In this document: in pieces, positions 46,902-59,200 of the stretch
Numbering within the stretch: the stretch's first letter is position 1
Layout: each line of letters starts with the position of its first letter
Source: Dermanyssus gallinae
Lineage: Eukaryota > Arthropoda > Arachnida > Mesostigmata > Dermanyssidae
Assembly (NCBI GenBank): GCA_003439945.1
Contig: QVRM01002439.1
Location: forward strand, 1-64,000
DNA length: 64,000 nucleotides
Reading direction: 5' to 3'
Notes under the pieces: model-generated
What the model was told of the DNA's origin: nothing
Databases searched by the model: none
Seen by the model: only the letters and a program-made list of their open reading frames with translations
Position numbers and translations under genes: made by a program

Positions 46902-49900
46902 CTGCAAAATATGCACGAATTTACATGCATAATTTAGGATCGTGCATACAAACTATTTCATTATGTGTGAAGGCATGCACATAGAGTAACAGCGTAGACT
47001 TCCATCGACATGTAGAGTTGCAGGAGAGCAAGATGCATGTCTTAGCGAGTGAAATGGACGACTCATTCCGGGGCTCATTTCACAGCTCGACGAAAACACA
47101 GGCAGACACGTCCAGTACACTGACCAACTATACCTAATACTCAGTGAACTTCCCGTTAAGTCGGATAACCTCAAAAATGCGGTTGTTTTTTGTATAGTGT
47201 TGAACAGTTTCCGATAACGTCCTGCAATGGCTCGCCCCAAGCGTTCACAATTGCTTTGTGCAATTTATTTTCTACATAGTCAGAAATGTGTTTTTTATCG
47301 GTGTAAACCTTTCGGGCGAGCCAGCCTTACGCATTCTCGATGACATTAAGATCATGTGAGACTGCAGGCCTGCGTAGGACCTCAATGTGACGTTGTTCGA
47401 ACCAGTTTCCGATCAGCCTGGTGTGAAGCCTGGTGTGAATTTCGGTGCGAATCGGGACGTTATCATGTTGAAAAACAAAGTCTGGCCCTCCCATCAGCTC
47501 AAAATGCGCCGATTGCTATTCTAGTAGATTCCTATAGCGCGTCGAATTAAACGACCGTCTAAAAACACAATCGACGACTGTGTATGATACCCGACAGCGG
47601 CGCAGATCGTCACCGAACCGCCACCTGTTCCATGACATCCTATCATAGGCGATGTCGAAACGAGCGTTCTGATGCCCAGCGGTCAATTGTGGTTTTCTCT
47701 TGTGTTTCCTTAATTGTGAGCCAATGTGTCTTTCTGAGGAGGTTTTATACATTTTGCACGTTCGATTTGCACACCGGCCGCCGTTGCAATTGCCCTTGCC
47801 GAGCGCAGAGTTCGACGCTTTCTTCAAGATTGCACGGTTGCTTCGTTCCGAAGTGGCATTTGGACGTCCGGAACCCGTTTTACCGCGTAGTTTTCACCCT
47901 AAATTCACGAAGGCCGATGTCCCTATAAGCCTAATTTGGGCCTTTCGTCACTCGTGAGGCGCCGGCCCAGACCTCACAAAAAAACTTCTGGTAAGAGTCC
48001 TGTCTTTCTTTCCGTCGAGCCGTGAAATTAGCCCAAGTGTCGTTATTTCGCTTAATTCCCTCGCTAAGACATGCAATTTGCTAGTGGCTGTATAATTTTG
48101 GCTGTAGCGGTGGCAAATGTGAATATCTCGTGTTTCAAAGTAATCCGAGATCCCAAATGTCGATGGAAGTCTCCGCTGTTATTCTATGAGCATGTATACA
48201 CTGTGGTCTTCACGATCGGTTATAATATACGCATGACAAAAACAAAAAGAAAAGGTAAGAAAGCAAAAGGTGGCCGTATTTTTTTCGCTAACTGTATATA
48301 TATACGTGTTTATGTAACATCGTAAGTAACTTTTACGCTTCATACTATCAGAACATGTTTTGCAGTATTTAATTTTTATTGTACAATCTGTAGGTTCAGT
48401 CCAGTAGAGTTTCTTTATCGGGAGAGTTAGAAAGACCCCTGAAGGCAATAACACAGAAACCCCATTTATCGTAACGCTCGCATTACAGAAAGCGACAAAG
48501 CGTTGAATGTGATTAGAACAAAACATACTGGTTTATTAGGTTTGAACAAAACGATTAGGTACTTTTCAACTCTGAATAGCCCAGAAAACATAGTTTGATC
48601 GATCCTATACGATATTGGGGAAATTACGGCAGGTAAAAGTGATAGTTTACTATTAGTAAGGGTTGCAGTGATGGCAGCAGTAAAACAATTTACGACTCAC
48701 CAATGGCGAAGGGAATAACGTTATTCGACGCGACGAACTTTCCCTCCGCATCTAGAAATCTTCCCGGCTTAAAATCGGCGGGGTTTTCGAACACCGTTTT
48801 GTCAAAGTGGACGCTTTCGATGTTGTAGATGACGACTGTGCCTCGTTGTACGTCAAAGCCCGACACCTTTGTGTCGCGTAGTGCCCTGAAAGGAGTTACA
48901 TGCGATACGTTTGTGTGTTATTTTGTATTGCCAAAATTTCTGGCCCTTGAAACGTAAGGAAAGATGACGTCCAAACCAATTCCAAATTGTATTATTATAG
49001 TTTCGTAAGCATTGAATTATTCTATAAAAAAACCATCCTGTTTTTTGAACCTATTATCCGACTTGAATGTTGCCCGAGAAGTTATAGTGCGGCACAATCG
49101 TTTTGCTATCAACCTTGATAATCTGGTTGACGAATCCAGGCTTAGTATTAGCCGTAAATTGCGACCCACTTGAGTTTTGTGGTGCAAACATCGCATAGGA
49201 CACACCGTCGGTCCGTAAAGTCCAGTTCAAAATATCCGTATGCGTATACGGTATTTGTCTGAAACCTTTATAGAAGTATTTCAAAGTGGTGATGTTCAGA
49301 AGCGTTTGAGGCACTTTTCGAAGACGCAACGTTGAAGCTCCACCAGATTGCTGTTGAATTCCTCTCTCTCGCTCTCCCTCTCTATATATATATTTATATA
49401 TATGACGTACCTTCTAAAGATTCCCAATGGTGCTATCGGGAAGATGCGATGTCGCTCCTGAATGAATGCATTTACCAGATGGAGGTTTTCTCGATCTGCC
49501 CAACAGGGTAGGCGAGCATCCCCTACGACGCGCACAATTTCCTGTAAACGCCCAAAAAAAAACAAATTATATATGTAGGAATGAATGCGCGACTTGATTA
49601 ACCAATCTAAGGCGACATAGGTAGCCAAGAAGTATTAGAATGGCGGCACTCACTTTCAAGGCCTGCAATATCTTCGCACAGTGGGTGTGCTTATGACTCT
49701 CACAGGAGTGCTCTGGTCGGCAAATAGCATGAAAGTGTCATAAATTATAAGAGCGAACCTGATGCATCTGCTCCTGAAGATCGGGATAGGCCGCGCTTAG
49801 CTGCACGAGGTACTCCACGCCAATCCTTGTCGTGTTGCTACCGGCCCCAAAAAACACGATACAGGAGCCGCGTACAACTTGAGCTGTTGAAATGCAGTGT

Positions 49901-49964
49901 GCAAGCACAGCTGTGATCTTTTATACCAGAAGCAATCCTGGCAATATAGGCTGTTCCATGTATA

Positions 49965-50040
<76 letters not shown>

Positions 50041-50683
50041 TATACACACGCGCGTGGTTGTCTGTACATTTCGATGTCGCACGACCACGTATGTATTGCC
50101 ATAGTAAATAAATAACGTTTAACATTCATGATTGCACCTCATTGAAAACTTTAATTGTATTCTGTACACATGCTATTTAAATGATTAACATTTTGTTATC
50201 CCGTCATATTTTTTCATACTTTTGAGTGCGTGGGGCAAAAGCGCACGTGGCCGCGTTGACGCTGCATGCACACCTATTATGTTTAACTATGGTAAAAGAC
50301 TGTTATTGTATATTACACAAATTGGCAACCCGTCACTCAGAAAAGCTTATTTCGCGGAATGCTTACGTGTAAAGATCTCGGGATCCTCTTTCTGCTTACC
50401 GATGAGCTCATCGAGGAAGTCACGCTTGTCGTTCGCGTCAAAGTTGTTTAGATGCTGTTCGGTCTCTTGCCTAGGAAGTGGATATGGTGGATATAATCGA
50501 CAAAATACGACATGAATGTCGTCATTGTATGCGAGCAACCATTTGACAGTTCCGACGTTCCGCGGCGAGTTTGAAGCGTATTAATGGCATTACCACACTA
50601 AAATCAGTTTACCCCAATAACGACTTTAAACTCTGCCGAATTGGAAAACTGACTTTAGTCAAGTATATGCCCCCGTTCATGAG

Positions 50684-50744
<61 letters not shown>

Positions 50745-53700
50745 CATAGTTACGCATCATGTAATATCTCGAATACGCATTTGGCTGAATACCAACAAAT
50801 ATATTTTGGACAATGTGTACGGGAATGAACAGATGCATATTTATAACCAGATTGATAACCATGAATAAAAAACGAGTAATCAACAGAAGCCTAACCCGTT
50901 TACCGTGCAACATAAAACCTAAAAATCTGAGCCACGCTGAGATGTATAGAGTGATAAAAAGACTGCCGCTAACTGGTGTAACTCAAATATACGTCTGAAC
51001 AAAAAGATGAACATCCTTAGAGGGCTCAACATAAAATATGCGGCCTTAATTACCTAACCCGTAACTACAATAGTTTGGTCATTTGTCGATGACAAAATTC
51101 GACCAGTCATATTTTTTGTAGGCTTATTCATGTGCACCGTCTTTACTGACTGCAATCCAATTCGGTCAATAACGATGGTCAGAGTGAGACCCTCGGCATT
51201 AGACTGCTGGCTACGCGTTAAACAGATGACCCTCTGCACCACACATCTGCTGAGCTTTGTACGAACCAGAAAAGGGCTTTTTGTCTGACTCTTTTAAGAC
51301 TCCTGTCGTTGCTGGCTGTTGTTCGTCTTTTAAAACCAGCCATACCTACTCATTCGATAACAAAGAAGGCGCACAAACGCGCACCCGACTATCCCTAGCA
51401 GTTGGTAGACCGATAGTGGACACTGGCTGTTTAGGCAGTTGCTACGTGATAAGTCGAGCCCGGTGGTGTGGTGGATTGAGCATGCGCCTCGCAACCGGAG
51501 GAGACACATAGCAGGTGCGCGGGTTCGAGCCGCACCGTTGCACCGATTTGTATTTGTGGGGGTTCGTCTATGAAGCAATGTGAAAAACAGTTCCGTGGAC
51601 GTTAAATCCTGGATGAGGGTCAGCCCGAAAGCTTTGCTACGTGATAAACTCATTGAAATGTCAGCAATGAATGTGTCTCACGATGATTCTGGTCGTTCAC
51701 TAAACCAAGTGTGCGGAAAATACCGCACGACGGTACAGCGGGCGCCTATAATTTGCGATGCATCTTCATCTCACTACCAGTCCGAGATGTGTCGACGTTA
51801 TTATGACGGTGGTCAACAAAAGGAAATCTGATGATTCATCATTCCAATAGTGCTGCCCATGCTGTAAAATCAACCGCGTTGCTACAGGAAATACCACAAA
51901 AAAACCCACATAATTCAGTTATTTGTAACACGGCCGCTTCCAGCGACAACAGTGCAGACCCCAACAACAGCGGCACCGAGAGAGATAACGGCTCCACCAG
52001 CCCGAGCCTGAACCACCAAGCCGCCCAAACCATCGAGTCATCAGATATCGACACGAAAGGTTTGGCGGGCCATCCATTATCGGCCACATCGGCACCGGAG
52101 CAGGAATCGGTGCGCAGAGGTTTTACAGCCGATGTGAGGGCTCTGCTTATGTCTCTCGAATCAAAGCTATCTCTCCTCACTAGCATACCAGCTCAAATGG
52201 AGCGGTTGGAGAAAAACATGAACGAATGCTTGCTCCTCACCGGTAAAGTTGAGCGACTTGTGGCAGAAGTCCATAACCTAAAACAAAGAATGAAACCTCT
52301 ATGGAATATCATATTCATTCGGTGGAGGAAGCTGTAGCCACTGTGCAAGAGGTCCACTCGACCATTAACACAGTCAAGGAGATGTCGGCTGGCGCAAATG
52401 CGCTAGCGGAGTCGGCATCGGCCGGACGAACGTTTAAGGACCGTCGGTCGGATGTGATATTTAATGGAATTCCCGCGAAATAGAAGGAGACGGATGAGGA
52501 AGTGCGCGCGACGGTCATTGAACTTTGCCAGCAACTGGATGTGAAACTTGATAAACGCTACATCGACGTCGCCCACCGCAGCCCCCGAACTCGTATTATC
52601 AACGGGAAAACATTACCGACCTCTCCCAGCTGCTGGTGCGGTTTATTTGCTGATGGAAGAAACTTGAAGTGCAACGAAGATGCCGGGAAGTGAAGCCCAG
52701 GTCGAGCCTTCTAGGCGGCTGCCAGGGAAGCAACAATAACATCTACGCCAATGACCACCTGACACCCGCTAACGCGAGCCTGCACTACCGCCTCCGTCGC
52801 CTCCAGGCCAACAAGAAAATTTCTAATATCCGAACGTCAGACTGCCGTGTACAAATCCATCTCAACAGCAATGCTCCCTGGCGGGACGTGACAACCGACA
52901 CCGATCTCGATGCGCTTGTCAGTCTCAAATAGTCGTAATTATATTATTATATGACAGCTAGTCAGACAATTCATGTTACAGAACTTAGAAAGGAACCTGA
53001 CTTATTCTACGAAATACACTGCAATATTTATGGTGCCTAGTCTCATATTCACGACATTGAAACGATACTACATTTGCTCTTTTGCCCCCCGTTCTTTATT
53101 GCTTTGTCGGAAACTCGTATCTCGCAACAGGAGGCAGCCGCTTTCCAGATTAATAATTATAACAAATTTGTTGATTGCCGTAATGGGCCGAGTGGATTTG
53201 CGGCGCTGTTTATCAGAGATGATTATCTGGTGCGCGAGCGGAACGATCTCAAACTACTCCTCCCGGCAGACTCCCGATGCGAAAGTATTTTTCTTGAGGT
53301 GTTTGCCGATGGTCAGAGCACGGTGGGGTCATTCTACAGGCAACCGTCGGGTGCGGATTGGACAATCTCTTTCCCGTATAGAAAATATATCAATTGGAGT
53401 GACTCAAGGAAGCATCAGTGGTCCGCTATTATTTAATATTTTTGTTAACGAAATTTTTAGTATTCCAAATCATGCTAAAATAACCTTGTTTGCTGACGAC
53501 ACAAGCAACTTCTATTTGTGGGCGACTCTCCCCAACAAGTTGAGACAATGATTCATGAGGATATTGAGAGGCTATCTCTGTGGTTCAGAAATAGCGGCGT
53601 CTACATTAATTGGTCAAAAACAGGAGCTGTTCAATTTAAAACTCCAAGGGGCCGAACGACAATCAATTTTGAAGCTTTTGCATGCGACCGCACGCTTGAT

Positions 53701-56240
53701 ATGCTGGTTGAAACGAAGTTCCTGGGTATTGTTCTTGACGAACATCTGACGTTCCAGCCGCATGCAAAACATGTCAAGGAACAAATGGTCAGTGGCGTAG
53801 CCGCCATATACCGCTCTCGAAAAAATCCTTTCCCGCCAGTGCCTCACGGCAATGTACCACGCTTATGTACACGAGCAACCTGGAGATGTACGGTCTCTCT
53901 TATGCGTCTCATATAACTCCGCTTCATCTGCTTCAGAAAAGGGACACTTCGCCTCGTCTTCTGTCTCCCACATTGCGTCTCAATATCAAAAGAACAATAT
54001 AAAGAACTCTCCGTGCTTCCGTTACTGTAGCTAATTAAATTTACCATAGTTGTCGAAATAAAACGTATTCTGATTAGTCACCATCCCAGCCTGGTTGGCC
54101 TTATCGAATCTGCAAGGACCCAAAACACCCGAGACTCGGCACCTCACTTGCTCATTGTCCTCCTCGGCCACAAGTACACATTCAAGGTTTGCACTTTGCA
54201 ATTTAGATGCTACCTTGTGGAACAAGTTGCCTAGTGACATTAGGACACTTTTATGGCTTAGTCAATCCAAAAACACTGCGAGAACGCACTATCTAACCTT
54301 ACTTACGTCTGATTAAACCATAATACGTAAACATGTACACAATCTATAGATAAATAATTGCAATAACACGATATACTATGGTGATAATGTATAAAATCTT
54401 ACTGTAACTTGTACATATGTTTCGCACTAGCCTGTGGCTAAATGATGTTGTACCACAAATGAGAAACTACAATTACGTATCAATAAACGTCATATCATAT
54501 CATCGTAAAGAAGAAATGCAAATTATCTTACACAAAGACACGCTTTCCGACTTCGGCCTCGGCTAAAAACTTCTTAGCCGCCTTGATGCCGATGAAGTTC
54601 AGCACGTAAAGCAGGATCGGAGCAAAGTTAAACACCATGAAGGTCGACGCCGCTTGAATAAAACCGAACAGAAACCGGTTAAGGTCCTTTCGGCGGGGGT
54701 GGTCATACGGCAGCCGGTCACCAAACACCAGAATCGCAATATTGTTTGATACGGACGCCAACATCGATTGACGAGGATCATATGGCGAGCTTGAGGCGCG
54801 CTTCAGATCATCTAATAGATACGCAATTTCCTCCTGAAGTCCGGCACACAAGTGGAAGTGCAGAAGCGAAAACTTGTTAATAGTTGTTTTTATTCATTGC
54901 ATTGAACAGTCAAGTTCATCAAAACACGACTTCATCTCTGGACACTTTTTTTTGCAGAGTTGAGTAAATCTGAAATGTTGTGTTGTGAATACTAATGCGT
55001 AAGCAGTAGTCACACTGTGTTAGCAACTTAATTTTACGAGCCAGAACCACCAAATTAGGCTAGTACTTAGTCTAGTAATTCGACTTGAAAAGTAAAATAT
55101 TAGATAGCCTAGTACTTTGCCTTAACTACATGGGTTCTTTCAGCTTCGAAAAAATTGATACCGCTCCTTCTATGCTACCTCATTAAAGAATAGATAGAGG
55201 AGTATAGAATGTAGAGCGGGTCCAGGACACAACGGCATAAATTCTACACGTAGGATTTAAACAAACTTTAGGTACACCAAATAGTGTTTACAGTGTCATA
55301 ATCAGCGTTTGCTAGTAGGGTTTACACCTAATAGTTTTTACCTAATAGTGTTTACGATGTCAAAATCTGCGTCTGCACAAAGCGAGCAACACACAAGTCG
55401 TACTGCAAATATTGTAGAAAGGGTCTCGCAATCTGGATAGTTAACTAGATGAGGTGAAACCATCATCAGCACAGCTGCCCCATCATAACATAAACAATCT
55501 GAACTATAACTGGCAAAATGATTACAATCACAAGCAAGCAGTTGTTGCAATAACAAGAGCTACTTCCTTAAAATAACCAATGTATATATATATATATATA
55601 CTGAATCGTAGAACTATTACTATCACCGCCATAGTCATATCATCGCTATTATCTTTATTAAGTACCGATTGACATTACAACAGCAACCACTGTTGACAGA
55701 AAATCTACCCAGTCACTTTTAAAAACATCATGAGTAACGGAGTACGTAATTTCTCAATCCGCGCACCTGAACTTTGCCTTCCATCGCTGGTGCCTTCCCG
55801 AATCCAAGGTCTTTTAAAGCGTGCACGGAAAAATTGCGGATTGTCTTCCACGATTCGCCCTCCATAATCACAAACGCTGAAAAATGCACGTTGAGGCGCT
55901 TTTAGACAGGGTCGTTTCGCTGAAAAGGCGCTACGGCCTCGCCTGGCGGTCATCCCATCATTTATAACAGATACGAATGAGTAGACAACGAAAGACCGAA
56001 ATATCTTACGGTCGGAGTGCATGATCTTCCTAAGGAGTTCGAAGAAGGCGAGTCTCGGTCTACCAAGAAGGTCATCGTTTCGTAGGGCCTCCTTCACTGC
56101 TGTCGATCCGTTAACCAAAACCACGTCCGACAAGCCCATGCGGACTCTACAGGAGAATCATAGACAGAAGCCGCAGAATTGGTGATCGGGTTCAATGTTA
56201 ATAATAATAACAACACCAACAACAGCAACAACAACAACAA

Positions 56241-56274
<34 letters not shown>

Positions 56275-59200
56275 AATAATAATAATAAAGTGTGGATGGG
56301 TCGCAGAACACGCAGATTCCGAAAAACGAACCAAGTATCTCGAGCTGTCAAAGAACTACCATTTCACGTTTATTGTTTTAAAGACAGTGGATGGTCCTAT
56401 AAATGTCGGTACCGTAAAGTTTTTTCTAATAATAATAAAATGTATCTGTATTTAATAAGCATCACATTTTACGTCTTACTGGAACTACAAGCGACAACGT
56501 CTTGCACAAGCTTTTCTATATGGTCACCAGGCCAGGCAACCAACGCCAATGCGGCTGAACCTTCTCTATGGCGAGGCCGTCCCCCAACTTAATGAATCCC
56601 AAGCTATCCGTGTACAATAATTATCGTGAATAAAGATATTATTGGCCTATACTCAACAAGGGAATAGGCTACAAGAAGTTGATTTTCATTGTGCCTAACG
56701 TGTTTTACCTCAGCGAAACTTTTTAAGTAATATAATGTATACGTCTCACCCTTTATTTGTTTCTATTGCCTCTTTACTGGACTTTCTGGACCAGAAAGCA
56801 ATACGAATTTGAGAAGTACAATAAATATACATTAGTAGCTCTGCACAACAAGTTAGTCTGCGATACGAAAGTCTAAAGCAATATGATGCTCCATATATAT
56901 ATGCGAAATGAAAACAAATGCAATCCACTCTTAAAAAACCTGCAGATGGAATGTAGGAGGGCAGGCAGAGGAAAACAATCAGTTCGGCACAGATTGTTTT
57001 CCCTGAAATGTACCTGAACTATGCAATCAATTTAAAGGAATTTACGACAATATCGCTGTGTGACCCGTGTGAAAACTTGTAATTCGCCAAAAGCTTTTAG
57101 AAGCGTTTTTTGTTTGGTATTAATAATGCTGGAAAAGGGGACTCAAAAATATGGATGCCTGGAACATCTGGGAATTCTTCTCGAGATGGGCGGTTTTGAT
57201 GTATGTTGTAATCGTGCATTATGCATAGCTTAAGGATGAGGCGAAAGAATATGCCATAACACTGTTGGCCGAACACTCTTTGCGGCAAAAAGAAAAAATA
57301 GTTCTCGGGGTAGAGGTGCTGTATTTTGTGAATGAGTTGTTGTATTTTAGGTGCTTGCTCCTCAATGCCTCCAGACAGAGATAGCAACTTTGATATCTTG
57401 CCAGATACATTGTCATCGGATTGTCCACCTGCCATGCGTAATTGCTAGTGGATCTAACATCAGTACTTTAAACATTTTTCCTAACCAGTATTACTTTGCA
57501 TTATTTGTTGTCAGAATTTTGAATTACAGGGTTAATGGCATTTTTTGCCATTATCTGGTACTTGCGTAGGCCATATGTTGTTCAGGAACGGTAACGACTG
57601 TTTGAACACCTTGCCCAGCATGTCGAAAGCATCCTTGTGCTCTAACCACAATCGGGTGGTATTCTGCTCTATAAAACATCGGGAAATGTATTTTAGTGAT
57701 GGTAAATAATTGAAAAGCTTGTGCCTGAATTAAACTTAAAGTTAATGTTTCAAATGTCTTAGAAAATAGTTTGAGTAGGGGCCTCCTGCTACTGCTGATG
57801 AGTTGAATTGCCAGTTCGATTGCGTTGGCTCGAACACGACAGGGTGACCTTACCGCTATTCTTCTGGTTCTTGTCTACGCAAAATAATATCATGTATTGT
57901 CCCCTTTAAGAATTTTGCATAGTTTTGTTTATGAGAATTTAGGCATTATGATATAACGGTTCCGTTCCAAATAAATCTCAAGATTGAGGTTAAGAAATTG
58001 TGGAATAGGATTCTGACAAAAATATATTGAACACAATAACATTTGGATAAGGATGTTACGTAGCATATCACTGGCCTATAACGGCGCTTAAGCACTCGGT
58101 TTCCCGAGACATAGTGGATTGGATATCAAATCTCAACAGAGTGAATCTATCATTGCGCATTGTAAACTCTATTTTTCGCTCTATCAAAAATGTTGTGTGC
58201 ATAACTTTTATTAAACGCTTGTTCTTCATAATTGGACCAGATATAGAGAGGTAGTGAGAGTGCAAGACACGCTTCTGAAGAGCCTACGGCTAAGGTATCC
58301 TCAGGGCATAAAGCCTGATGTTCTCGCTAGTGTAGGCTTCCTTACTATACGCCAACTTACAAAATATCACTTGCTGGAACATGCTTCTGATAATCTACGC
58401 TCCGACACTCTAAAAAGCTAAGACATTTAAAATGCTTGTTTAGGCTCGATGGGCGCGAACGAATCCAGATCGTGATGTTCTATTAGAGTAGTCATTCTGT
58501 GATCCTGCGTCCACTTTCCAACATATGCATATAAGACTTCAAATCCATGCTATTGCGGCTTCATGCTATCCAATTGTAGCCCGGCTGCAAGGCCTTAGGG
58601 AGATCCGTATTTCAGTTGAGGGTCTGTATGTGATGTATAAACAGTTGTTATTCAAGCATCTGTTTCAACGAAGTTTGGAAACATAAATAAAGTCGTACCG
58701 AGAAGCATCATAGAGGTTTACATACCAAGCAAGATGGCTTAGTGGCAAGAGCCTTTGCCTTGCATTCGGGAAGCCTGGGTTCGAGACCCAGACCGCCCAC
58801 TCCTGAATTGGTTTTCATGGTTCCCAAATTAAAACAAGGTGAATGCCGGTGTGGACTAAAAATCGACCATGATTGAAAAAAAAGCGGGGAGCACAGATGT
58901 CTCAATAAAAAGAGATGATGCATTACCATCCAACCCGCCATTGAGTTTTAAGTTTTTATCTCAGCCGGACGTAAAGCATTTCTAAAAAGTTGTTTACGCG
59001 GTTACAAGTAGCCTCACGCAGCTTTAAATGCAATTTCATCAGCAGATGTCGCGATGATTTTCTAGCTGACATAAAACGCTCGCGTGATATATCTATTAGA
59101 TCGCTTTACAAGTAGCTATCTAATAGAAATTGCACATAGCGCTTGTTGCGCTCAAGGTATTAAGAAGAATATTCTCTATGTATGCTTCTTTTTCGCTTTA

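Noticed and set aside
49054..49329. 91-codon minus-strand frame between P450 exons 7 and 8
   Set aside because: Exons 7 and 8 join in perfect phase and give the expected P450 sequence without it. No P450 or other motif is seen, so it is treated as intronic.
49892..50125. Ile-Tyr-rich open frames on both strands
   Set aside because: Pure translation of a (TA)n tract; the same applies to 1327-1635, 37802-38024, 50571-50913 and 61886-62125.
51460..51535. tRNA gene
   Set aside because: Box A and box B are present, but there is no closed acceptor stem, the body continues 100 bp beyond the tRNA part, related copies occur at three other sites, and target duplications flank it. It is a SINE.
55705..56139. 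144-codon frame over P450 exons 2 and 3
   Set aside because: Only its first part (exon 2) is in the P450 frame. The exon 3 region codes in another phase after splicing, so the long frame is accidental.
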